NCBI GenBank assembly: GCA_030052745.1
Contig: JANBVO010000019.1
Coordinates: 434,001-498,000 of the forward strand
Origin: Pleurostoma richardsiae
Taxonomy: Eukaryota; Ascomycota; Sordariomycetes; Calosphaeriales; Pleurostomataceae
DNA length: 64,000 nucleotides
Direction: 5' to 3'
The notes under the pieces were generated by a model. That model worked only from the letters and a program-made list of their open reading frames with translations. It was not told where the DNA came from and made no database searches. The translations under genes were made by a program, and so were the position numbers. Below, piece by piece: positions 12,501 through 22,611 of this stretch; position 1 is the stretch's first letter, and the number at the start of each line of letters is the position of its first letter.

Positions 12501-14118
12501 GGCTCGTGACCTGCAGCTTGAGGTCCGTCACGGCCCGCCTCGCGCGCTCCCAGCGCAGGAGCAATCGGACGAGACCCGCGTTCGCTAGCTGCGCCACGAC
12601 GATGAGAAGGATGCCAAGCAGCGACGCGGGGCCGAGGATCTGCCAGATAAGCGCGAGTGAGAGGACGAACGTAAGTGGCTTGGTGATGAGGGAGGGGAAC
12701 TCCCAGAATCGCTGTGCGACTTCATACACGTCGTTGCGCATCAGGTTGAGGATCTTGCCCATCGAGGCAGGCGGGGTGTCGCCACGGCCCTCCGCCTCCT
12801 TCTCGTTCCCGGTGTCGCCGCCTGGGATGGTGAAGGCCTTCCGGCGCAGCGTCTTCTCGTAGATCATGGTGATCATCTCGCCTCGTGACCGCTCATAGGC
12901 GCGCCGCGAGAACCAGAGCGTGAAGATGCCGGACTGGGTGCCAACCAGCCGGGCGAAGAGGATGAATGCCGCGTACACTACGGCGACGCGCCTGCTGGGA
13001 TGGTCCCCCTCCAGCGCGGCGAGTAGCTGCTTGAGGAAGACGATCTGCACCAGAGACGCAGACGTCTCGAGGATGCCGAGGCAGGTGGTAATGATAAGAT
13101 CGGGCGCGTTCGCCTTAAGGATGCGGGCGATGACGGAGCCCTTGACGTCGCGGAAGAGATGATGCAGCCTGTCGTGCTGAAAGTCGAGAGGCAAGAGCCA
13201 GACGTCCTCGTCGTGTAGCTGCCGCTTGCAGGCCATGTCAATGAGTGGCCCCATCCAAGACGCGGTCATCCAGTTCCACAGCGTGAAGTTATCCTCGGGA
13301 CTCCGCAAAGCGGACGTCGGCGTGCTGGAGGGCGAGCATATTTCCTCACTGTCAAGGCGAGGGTCTCTCATCGGCATGAGGAATATGACCAGTAAGGATA
13401 GGGCTGGCACAGTCATCTCGAGACCCCATACAACGGCAGAGTCCCAGCCGAGGCTTGTAGAGATGGTGGTGAGCAGGAGCAGCTGATCGAGAAGCAATAC
13501 GCCATGCAGGAGAAGAATGGCGCCAGGTGTCGACCGAGGCCGTTCAACGAGCATCACAATGCAAGTAGCAAGCTGGAGATCAGATTAGCCACAACGCCTC
13601 ACATTGAAACCGCCGAACAACAAGGCTTCGTCATGAATGTCACTAACACAAGGTATTAACGGTATAAGCAGCAGCGGCCCAGCGCGGGAGACTGCCGAGC
13701 CTGCCGCACTGATGATGGTGCCGGCAACGGCAAGCAGGAGGAGCGCTGTGGACCACGTCGCCCAGTGCGTGTGCTTCGGGGCTCCAACGTCGCCGCACTC
13801 ATCGTCCTCGGGGTCCTCAGCGGCGAAGTTCCGTAGCCAGAGCGGCCTGCGCCGCCACAGAGGCCGGAGGCCATACCGCAGAAGCAGGAGGGCAATGGAG
13901 AACCAGGTAGGGATGTACGCGATGACGCCAAGGCATCTGTCTCCAAAAACGGCGAGTTCCGGTACCTGGCGATCGTCAGCGCATTGGTCCCCGTATGTGA
14001 GCCGGCTGGCGGGATTGAGGGGTCAATGACGGCTTACCCAGAGCCTCCTGCAGCAATTGAAACATGGCCAGAGATCGCTCCAGCTCAGCAGCTGAGCCGA
14101 GGCCGAGAGAGAAAGCAT
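9502..14118 (-). CDS. ABC-C (MRP-like) multidrug/metabolite exporter
   Basis: Full-length ABC transporter that probably exports a metabolite or conjugate, at plasma membrane or vacuole. The model (14038-14118, 13648-13965, 9502-13572) gives about 1489 residues: an N-terminal extra membrane domain, TMD1, NBD1, TMD2, NBD2. NBD1 (~650-800): Walker A GKVGSGKT, signature LSGGQRARVALARAV, Walker B VLLLDDP. NBD2 (~1280-1450): Walker A GRTGSGKS, signature LSQGQRQLVGLGRAV, Walker B VVVLDEATASVD. NBD1 has Asp where NBD2 has the catalytic Glu after Walker B, the usual ABC-C asymmetry. The large last exon is certain. The start at 14118 was chosen because its frame runs without a stop into a GTAAGC donor; the second intron could begin at 13647 or 13602. 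As last of five co-oriented genes it may serve as the cluster's pump. Confidence 0.93.
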
Positions 14119-15358
14119 CTTTATGATACAACGAGAGGCGCGGCCATCAACGAGTACCAGCCGCCATGTGTTCTGCCATCAAAGAGACACAATTGATGTT
14201 GCAGGAGGGGGAAGATGGAGGAGATTCGGGGAAGGCGGTCTACAGGCAGCCGGCATGCGACCTTGCGCCGCTTCTTGTGGGGTGAGAGCTGCTGCGGTGA
14301 ATCGGTAAGGGTCCCATTTTGTTCTCCTTAGTTATCGGGCCCACGGGTCCGCGTCAGACACTCTTCGAGATCCACAGTTGTTGGTTATCTGGCTCCGTCG
14401 AAGAGGAGAGAGAGTTAGCGCACAAGGCGGATGGATCCATGGCGTCCATGCCGTGCTGCCATAATGCCGTGCCGTTGGTTGTGCACACATCGGGCGAATA
14501 GGCATATTCAGGCTGGACAGACAGAACAGGTGTTCTCTTTAACCATCCGCCCCGCGGCGGTTTGTCGGTCCAGAGCAGCTGAAGCTCGAGCAATTGATGG
14601 CTGGGAGCTACAGTGAACTGCTGGAGGCCCATTGGAAACGGCTCTACTGTCATTATCATCTTGTCTCCGTTTCCACCAGTTGTGGGGTCAATCGTCTGAT
14701 GACAAGCGAAGAAGGTTGGTTGGGGAAGACGCGATGGCGATGGCGGCGCCGTTGGAGATGCCTACAGCCAACTGCCACCTACGTACAAACCTAGCTAGCC
14801 AATCTGGTGCTCGATCCCGGCGCTGTGCAACATCCGTCGTTCTCGTGCCAAGCGGATGTCACAGCCTATCGACAGTAGCCCATCGACGGTTCGCTGCAAA
14901 TCAATCGACCATCATCCGCGCGCTCGTTCCATTGTCACGGCGGGGCATCGCGCGTGGGAACGTTGCAACGCCGATCCAGCGCCCGGATATGGACTCGGAG
15001 ATACCGTATCATATCTTGCCGGGTACCGTAGCCATCCGGCCCCCCTCCAGCCTTTCAGCCTGACACCCGGGCCGGCTCCTCCTCCTTGGTCTTCTGAGAT
15101 GTGCTGCTGACACGCCGGTGTAAGGCAGTAAGCAGCTATTGAAGGGCCGTAAGTCATGGTCTCATATTGACAGGTTGAACACCGCCCCCGAGCGGCTCTA
15201 TAAATGTAAGATACCTGAGGTAATCCCGTAAGCACTCCAGATGCAACCCATTCCCAGACCAAGCCGATATATATACGCTCCCAGTCACCGCTGGAGTACA
15301 AGGGAGATTCCCATGTGCCACAAAAAAACAACGCCGACCCATACACGTTCCCTGGACA
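14119..15358. other. Intergenic upstream of the ABC transporter
   Basis: About 1.2 kb. Contains the transporter promoter and the 3' flank of the CFEM-like gene. An AT-rich TATATATA stretch occurs near 15265 but is too far from a start codon to assign. No gene recognised. Confidence 0.55.
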
Positions 15359-16399
15359 TTATCGCGGCCGGTACGGCTCATACGTTCCTACTGCCCCGCC
15401 CGCTCCCACATACGGCGCCGCGCTCCCCGGGACCTGCGCCGGGATCGCTGGCATCTCGACAGGCCGTGCGAGGTGGGATCCGTGGTCCGCCAGCTCATAC
15501 ACCGCCGGCTGCAGGTTCGCGTTTGAATAGGAGACGACGTCGTCTGGCCCGTACGGGTACTGCTTCACATCATGCTGCTGCCATCCCGTCCACGCCCCAG
15601 ACAGATTCGTCGAGCTCGGCTGCGTGTTGACGCTGCCGCCGCCTCCTCCTCCTCCGCCGCCGCCGTAAGGCTGTGACTGGGATAACATGGGGTGGAACTC
15701 ATCCCCAGGGCCTTGGTTCTTCCGCCGCCGGTAGCGGAAGGCAAAGAATATAGCAGCCGCGACGACCGCGGTTCCTGCGACTGCGCTGACGGCGACTATG
15801 GCAATCGTCGCGCCTCGTGACAGGCCCTCGTCCTCCTTATTGTTGTCATCCTCTCCTGCCGTCCCTGTCTGGGACGCCTGCCCTGACGTACTCGTCGTCG
15901 TGGCCGTATGTCCGCTCACCGAGCTTGTCGTCGTTGCCGTCGATGCGGAACTCGTCGTTCCCGTGCTTGTGTGCGTCGTCTGCGTCGTGGTGGATGTCGT
16001 CTGCGTCTCGGACGTCGTCTTCGTCTTTGTAGCCGCCGCCGTGGACGCCGTGGACGCCGCGCTCGCCGCCGCGGCCAGGAAGCTCGCCTTGTCGACGGAC
16101 AACGGCGTCCCCGAGTCGTCGCAGTGCGTCATCATGGTCTCGTAGACGCTCTCGACGTCCCCCTCGTCGCTCGCGCCCACGCACGCCGCCGAGTCCACCA
16201 CGAAGCCGCCGGTGTTGCCGCACAGGCAGCTGTTCATCTCCGTCACGGTGTCGCCGCTGCAGCCGCTCGCGTCGGCGGCGTCGTAGAGGCATTGCTGCGC
16301 GGCGGCCGGGTAGCCGGAGAAGTCGTTCTGGAAGGCGGCGAGGGCGGAGGGGGAGAGGACGAGCGCGGAGATGGCGAGGAAGCGTGCCCAGAAGCGCAT
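15359..16399 (-). CDS. CFEM-like, Ser/Thr-rich single-pass membrane protein
   Basis: Intronless, 346 residues. Visible: signal peptide (residues 1-21, cleaved near ALAAFQ); a Cys-rich N-terminal module (~35-100) with six Cys including a CLC pair; a long Ser/Thr/Ala linker (~115-185) likely O-glycosylated; one transmembrane helix (~200-225, IAIVAVSAVAGTAVVAAAIF) followed by a basic RYRRRK stop-transfer; and a cytoplasmic tail with a poly-Gly run and many Pro/Tyr. The Cys spacing recalls CFEM domains, but CFEM normally has eight Cys and only six are seen, so the call is CFEM-like. The layout resembles fungal wall-stress sensors and surface receptors. Function unknown; no link to the adjacent transporter is evident beyond orientation. 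Confidence 0.8.
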   Translation of the reverse strand: MRFWARFLAISALVLSPSALAAFQNDFSGYPAAAQQCLYDAADASGCSGDTVTEMNSCLCGNTGGFVVDSAACVGASDEGDVESVYETMMTHCDDSGTPLSVDKASFLAAAASAASTASTAAATKTKTTSETQTTSTTTQTTHTSTGTTSSASTATTTSSVSGHTATTTSTSGQASQTGTAGEDDNNKEDEGLSRGATIAIVAVSAVAGTAVVAAAIFFAFRYRRRKNQGPGDEFHPMLSQSQPYGGGGGGGGGGSVNTQPSSTNLSGAWTGWQQHDVKQYPYGPDDVVSYSNANLQPAVYELADHGSHLARPVEMPAIPAQVPGSAAPYVGAGGAVGTYEPYRPR

Positions 16400-18443
16400 G
16401 GTGCCGTGCTCCGTCTTCTGTGTCTAGCGAGTGGATGCTGCTCGATCGAGCGGGGAAGAGACGATAGAAGCTTCGAAAAAAAGAGCTACGAAAGAAACAT
16501 CGCCGTTGAGATGCAAGGCTTTCTCAGGATACGTTGTGGTAGACCAAGGCTCAACGGTTCGGGATCGAGAATCGAAATGCACCACTACCAGCAGTGCGGT
16601 GCGGCTGAGTCCCAGGCTGGCGCACCCGGTCGGGGTCGGGGGCTGCCGCAATCTCGCGGCCCCATCACCGAATCTGCCCTGCAGCGCCTGCCAAGCCCGC
16701 GAGGGATTCTACTCTGGAGTCCCCATGTGTTTATTCCTGGAGCCAATGCCCCGTCCTTTCTCTTTCCTCCCGGCGACGGTGAAGGATCCTATGCCGCCGT
16801 GCTAAGGCGGCGGGCGAATAATCGTCATTGTTTGAATTGATGCTCGACGGAGAGTCATCGCTGTCAGATCTGCGCGTAGAGCAGTTCTCTTCTACACTGC
16901 CATACCCTCCTGAACGCGACAATTCTGTTTATCGCAAACAGCAATCGCGACCCTCGATTGAAAAAGTCAGTCTTGCTGCTCGAGCTCGCACGGAAGCCCT
17001 TCATCTCTTGTCGCCGGCCATCTTGTATCCTCTCTCCGCAGCCGCCCGTGGGAAGCACGGGACGAGCGAGCAGCGTGTGTTTCACGCCACGGCCGTCATA
17101 CGCCAGGAATACTGCAACGGAGGCACACCAGCGGCCAGCCGAAAACGAAGACCAGCGTGCCGCGTCGGCGGTCTAGCCTATGACTACAGAGACGGGCCTG
17201 CCGAGGACAAACCCACAGCTCCGGGGCCGAGACTCTAGACCCATGGGCCGCTCAAAGGATACATAATCACAGCGCCGGCCAGGGTCACACTAGGGACGGC
17301 AGCATCATGTAAGGTTGGTCCGCGGGGAAGGTACCAACATATCACTCTCACTCGACAGGGGATGCTTTTTCTTTGAGCAAACGGAGTGGTCGTGCCCGTA
17401 GCTGCTCAATAGATACCCGTAAGATGATCCCCAGTCTCTCCCTTGATTAGCCAATATTTCGCAGGAGAGTAACACGCGAACACGAGACTCCTATCTTCTT
17501 GCGTAGCGAGCCGAGAGGCCCGGTGGAGGCCAAGGAGGGTACAGGTTCACGGTCTGGCTTGGGAACACAAGAACCGGGAGAGGCGGCTCAGGCCGCCGTT
17601 TTAGCTCTCATCTGGCTTCTTGGTGGTGTCTCGAGGCGCCTTCAAGTGGTGGCACAGGAACGGCTATGGCAGACGACTGGAGCAGGCGTCGAGCTACCCC
17701 CGCGCCATGATGCTTAGCAAGATGTGCGTGGAGTCTTGGACTTCCCTTTTGAGACAACCCAGCACTTATGCAAGGGTCTGCCAGCTCCGAGAGACACATT
17801 CGAGCTTAGACCGTCCACTGCTGCTTGGGATGACAGGGTCTGAGCAGCTGCATTCCAGGCGTTGATGGCTCTGGTCTGAAACGGAAATGGAAGAATTTCC
17901 TGGGGGCGCCGGGCGTGAGGCCATTTTCAGTGCGGGCGGGCTGTCGGGCTAAAAATAGGGCCTACAAGCTTAAAAGCTTAATAATTTACTGACCCGGATC
18001 ACGAAATAGGAATCCACTTGGAATGAAGCCGGCTCGACTTCCGAAGCGACCGGTCCAACGGACGAGTTTTCCGGGTTCCGGGATACGAGAGAAAAACGCA
18101 GGAGACAGCGACGAGTCTATTCGATAATTCCCCATTGACACTGTTAATGGTGGTCATCCTCGCACAGTCTCTTCATGCTAACCCTTTCCGTAAAGAAGTA
18201 GACGGCACCATCGTCCCAAAACATAGCTTTGAATCGAGGAAGTGGTATGGTTTGTCTTCTGGCACCCCCACAAGTTTCAGGCAGCTTGGGGCAACAACAG
18301 GTTGTACAGTACCTACAGCACAGCCAATGGTTTAATGCACGGTCCCCAGACGAGCAACTCGTGGTTGTCAAGATCAGATGGGAAGGCATATCTCGACGTG
18401 ATAGGGCGCCTAACAGAAAGTGGAAGAAAATCACTAAGTGCCC
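16400..18443. other. Intergenic, 2 kb without recognisable gene
   Basis: Contains the promoter of the CFEM-like gene on the left and the 3' flank of the DUF3632 gene on the right. Several open frames of 60-136 codons show no domain or plausible splicing pattern. No tRNA or transposon structure was seen. Confidence 0.55.
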
Positions 18444-19312
18444 TTAATCCAGTCCCGGCATCGCCTCCTGAAGGGCGTCCATCAACGCAACCGTCTTGCC
18501 CGCAAGGCTCTTGATCTCATCCGACGCCGTCCCACTCGCAGCCGCCGCCTTGAAGCCGTCCCTCCAATAGCGCCACCTGGCCAGGTCGAGACTCGCAGGC
18601 CCCGAGTACCTCGGCCCGGGGCTCCAATGCCGCTCGTCCTCGTCAGACACGATCCCGGGACAGGCGATGCGCTGGACGAGATCCTGGCCCCTGAACAGTA
18701 CGTACTGGGCGGCGCCCAGTACATAGGTGTCGCGTACGGCGTCCGACGGGTAGTATTTGTCGTCCTCAAAGGCGTCGCGCATGGCCCAGATGGCCCAGGT
18801 CGGCTTGACCCGGGCGGGCCAGACGAGGGACTCGACCTTGGCGACGAACGAATGGAAGTTGACCCACGCGGCTAGGTTCTCTTCGTCCGGAGTTTGCAGG
18901 TTATCACGAAGACACTCTCCCAGACGCCGGAGAGGGATGGACTAGACGGGGGACGGCAAAGTTAGTCCTTGGATCACACGAAATGGGGCATGATGAGATA
19001 GATGCTTACACAAGTCACCACCTTGGGTGATTGGGCCACCTGCTGGAGCAGCCGGACAAGCTTCATCTGAGAAGGGTGAGAATAAGGGATTTGTTCGGCG
19101 AGCTCGATACATAGCTCGCTAAGGGACAATATCGACAACTCCTTGGGGTCATTTTCTGGCAGGATGTTCAGTATCGAGGTAGATGCTGCACCCAGGGACG
19201 TCTCCGAGTCGGGTTGGAGGTAGTCGCGCAAGACGCGAAACGCTCGCTGGTCAACAGCTTGCTGCTCGGGGTCTTCGGAGAACTCCTCCACGGTGAGCTT
19301 GAGAGAAGCCAT
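18444..19312 (-). CDS. DUF3632-family protein
   Basis: Two exons (19010-19312, 18444-18941) joined by a 68-base intron give 266 residues. The order of blocks matches fungal DUF3632 proteins: an N-terminal helical part with CIELAEQIPYSHPSQMKLV, VNFHSFVAKVESL after the junction, AIWAMRDAFED, and a C-terminal VLGAAQYVLFRGQDLV helix followed by WRYWRDGFKAAA. No signal peptide or membrane segment is present, so it is probably cytosolic. Members have no known biochemical role and occur in many copies in filamentous fungi, often beside variable gene regions. Nothing in the neighbourhood suggests a function. Confidence 0.8.
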
Positions 19313-20209
19313 AATGCGTTACAGAGACTGACGCAAATTGATTCAATAGTTGGTGATCAGAAGGATGGCAGCCAGCCCAGGCTTATGAACGAGAAGACAG
19401 TGAGGCTATGGATAGGACCTACAATCACCGCTGAAGCCCTGAACTCCGGCCTGAAGCGCCGCGTCTTACAAGTGAAATCTTGATATTCTCCTACATACGT
19501 GGCTTCAGTTGATCCTACAATTGCTCATTTTTGTATTCTTACGAAGCTGTCTTTCCTTCCCTGCTGGAAGTAAAGCGGCTCACTCAAACCAACCCTTCCA
19601 AATATAACTATCGCACACTACATAGTTGGTGCTGGATTGACTGAATTGCTTGTTCGATTCAATCTACTTCAGCCGTCTTCACCCACGGGGGTATGTTTTC
19701 CCGGTTCCGGTCATGTACCAGCTACCTTTGGTGCAATTCATGCAACAGTACGAACGGAAATCGGCATCCCCTGGCTAACGATCTGCCCTCGTCCTCCGCA
19801 AAAATCTGTCGATCCTGATCCGCAAACCAGGGAACGTGTTCCATTTGCTCCTGAAGATTGGCAGTGCTGGCCGGTATCTGCGACGCATGAACAGCCACCT
19901 CCTGTCAGAACTGTAGGGAATACTTGGCAGTTCAAAACCTTAATGGCAGGATGAGCTCATTTCGTCAACGGCAAACACGCCAATGCATTTCTGGTGCCCG
20001 TCACACATTATTTGCTCTCCCTGGTCACTGGTGGCTGTTGCTTGTTATCGCTTCCCCGGGCCATAGCCGGGCTCCAGTCGTTGGAGAGATGACCGGTCGA
20101 TTTTTGCGCAATCCTTTCTGAGATACCGCGTTCTATGCAAGACCTGCAAGCCTGCAACGCTCTTTTCTTCTCGCGAGATGTTGATGTTCACAGCGACTCC
20201 GCCGCTGAT

Positions 20210-20233
20210 CCCCTCTTGATGCCCCTCTTGATG
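20210..20233. repeat. Perfect 12-base tandem duplication
   Basis: The unit CCCCTCTTGATG occurs twice head to tail in non-coding DNA. Confidence 0.85.
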
Positions 20234-20794
20234 CAGGGAGAAGGGATACGAGCATTAAGAGGAGTTATAGGCAAGGAGAAACCTGGAAGTCTCCCGTCCA
20301 GCTCAGATACGAGGTGTCGCGCCAGTTTACAGGGCAATGTGATGTATTTCGGTGCCTGCAGGTACCTGAACAGCTCAGCTCACCCTCCTTCACGGCCAGC
20401 GTCCCAAAGCGGCAGAACAGCCAGACCCCGCCCAGGCTGCCAACCACTTACGGCGTCCGGATTAGTGCAGCGCCACCTGCAGCCAGGTGCGTGCCGGGCA
20501 ATGCAGTTGCAGTACGTACCGTACCTGGCGCGGCGCGTTCGGTCCAGGTCCAGGTCCAGCGCAGCGTTGCGTGCAGCTCCAGCGAAATGCAGCGCAGACC
20601 CGGCTTTCTTTCCACTCCACCCCTTCGACGCCGTGCCTCGTGTTGAGGGCGCTCTGCTCATTTCCCATTCGCCGCCGCCGCCTGCTGGCTCTCCTTTTCC
20701 CATTCGAGTCGAAAACCCCAAGCGGCGCATATGACGGGCCATTGCCATTTGCCATTTGCTCTCGTCTTCCCGGTCAGGCGACGCTGAGATGCTG

Positions 20795-20845
20795 ATTCTT
20801 CTTCTGCCTCTTCTTCCTCACTCTCCTTCTGCCTCTCCTCTTCCA
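20795..20845 (+). promoter_or_regulatory. Pyrimidine-rich tract before GT31 start
   Basis: About 50 bases of nearly pure C/T on the plus strand, roughly 100 bases upstream of the glycosyltransferase ATG. Such CT-rich tracts are typical near transcription starts of well-expressed genes in filamentous fungi. Confidence 0.5.
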
Positions 20846-20940
20846 GCATTGTTTCCTTCCGTTGCAGCATTGCGAGCATCGTTACCGTTCTGAGCAGAGC
20901 AGCGCACCGCAGCGCAGAGCCCCAGCAGACGACACCGACA

Positions 20941-22611
20941 ATGTTGTCGCGGCGCTCCTTCACCATCCTCTCCTTCGCCTTCGTCTCCATTGTCGTGCTC
21001 GCCCTCACCTCCCGCCGCCTCGGCGACTGGAGCTTCAGTGATGGTCCTTATTACCGCCACGGCCACGACAGGCCTCCCGGTGGCCCACGACCTCCTCCCC
21101 CCCCTCCTCCCCCGCCCGGTGGCCCCAACGGCACCGGTCCGCCCTACGGCGATGCGCCTTGGGACCCCGGCTTCGTGCCCGGCAACGACGACCTACCGCC
21201 GAGGCCGAACCATGACCCGATGTGCGAGTCCTTCCCCGACACGTCCAACATCCTCCTCGTCATGAAGACGGGCGCGACCGAGTCCTTCGACAGGATCCCG
21301 ACCCAGATCATGACCGTCCTCAAGTGCCTGCCCGACTTCCTCATCTTCTCAGACATGGAGCAGCGCATCGGCGGCTACCATATCCATGACAGCCTCGAGA
21401 CGGTGCTGGAGGAGGCCAAGGAGGGCAACTCCGACTTCGACCTGTACCGCCGTCAGAAAGCCTGCCCTGTCGACCAGGTCAACTGCCAGAAGCTGGGAGA
21501 CCCGGCGTCGGAGGGCTGGAACCTGGACAAGTACAAGAACATCCACATCGCTGAGAAGGCCTACCGCATGCGGCCCGGATACGACTGGTACGTCTTCATC
21601 GACGCCGACACGTACGTCCTGTGGCCCAACATGGTCCAGTGGCTGCGCCAGATGCGTCCCTCCAAGAAGCGCTACCTTGGCAGCGTCACCCTCATCAACG
21701 ACTTCAGCTTCGGCCACGGCGGCAGCGGCTACGTCGTCTCTCGCGCCGCCATGGAAGAGTCGGTCGGCAAGAACCCCGGAATCGCCAACAAATACGATGT
21801 TCGCGCAAAGAGCGAGTGCTGTGGCGATTACCTGTTTGCTTTGGCGGTCAAGGAGACGTCCAAGATCTCCGTTGAGCAAGTGGTGAGTCTTCTCGTCCTG
21901 GTTCCCTGACCTCGTATTAGGGCCCCGTCTGCCCGCTTGGGAGACGGACCGTCCGCGATGTTTTGCGACGATCCCCCACTTTAGCTCTCCTGCTCTCTTT
22001 ACTAACGAGTACGCGTCGTCCAGTGGCCTACCATCAACGGCGAGAAGCCCAATACCCTCCCCTTCGGCCCAACACACTGGTGCCACCCCATCGTCACCAT
22101 GCACCACATGAACAGCGAGGAGATCTCGTCCTTCTGGGACTTCGAGCGCCGGCGCTACGCGGCACAGAACATGCCCTCGGCGCCGCTACCCCTGACCATC
22201 AAGGACATCTACACCGAGTTCCTGGCGCCCAAGCTCGTGGCCAAGCGCGAGGACTGGGACAACCTCTCGGACGACTGGTACTACCTGGATGCCTCGTCGC
22301 CGAACCACGAGTGGGAAGACTGGCGGGTGGGGCGGGCCAAGAAGGACGAGGACAAGAGCGCGCTGGAGAAGAGGGCGCACCTGAGCTTCGACGACTGCCG
22401 GCGCGCGTGCGAGAGCGTGGGCGACTGCTTCCAGTTCCGGTGGCAGGACGAGTGCTGCGGGATGAGCAGGGCGTTCATGCTGGGGAAGCCGGTCAAGAAG
22501 GAGAGCAAGCCGAAGAAGAGGTCCATGAGCGGGTGGGACGTGCAGAAGATCCAGAAGTGGGTAGCCGAGCAGGGCGAGTGCAGCAGCATCGACTGGCCTG
22601 CGGTGTCGTGA
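20941..22611 (+). CDS. Glycosyltransferase family 31-type (fringe-like) type II membrane protein
   Basis: Two exons (20941-21882, 22024-22611) encode 509 residues. Visible: a short cytoplasmic N-terminus, one signal-anchor helix (residues ~7-25), a Pro-rich stem with a run of nine Pro (~50-60), then a luminal catalytic domain starting near CESFPDTSNILLVMKTGA. The metal/nucleotide-sugar DxD motif appears as DADT in WYVFIDADTYVLWP near residue 221, followed by GSVTLINDFSFGHGGSGYVVSR, where fringe-like enzymes have an acceptor loop. Cys-rich blocks near the C-terminus (DDCRRACESVGDC, DECCGMSR) suggest disulfides. It fits the fungal GT31/DUF604-like group expected to act in the Golgi on glycoproteins or glycolipids; donor and acceptor are unknown. 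The 141-base intron has standard GTGAGT and CAG ends. Confidence 0.88.

Larger units (their letters stand above)
19313..20940. other. Intergenic, shared 5' region of DUF3632 and GT31 genes
   Basis: A 1.6 kb divergent intergenic region. Open frames on both strands between 20.1 and 20.8 kb are GC-rich and lack any recognisable domain. The right end contains a pyrimidine-rich tract just before the glycosyltransferase start. Confidence 0.55.

Noticed and set aside
15908-16840. 310-codon plus-strand frame opposite the CFEM-like gene
   Set aside because: Arg-rich low-complexity shadow of a GC-rich gene with a clear signal peptide and membrane helix on the other strand.
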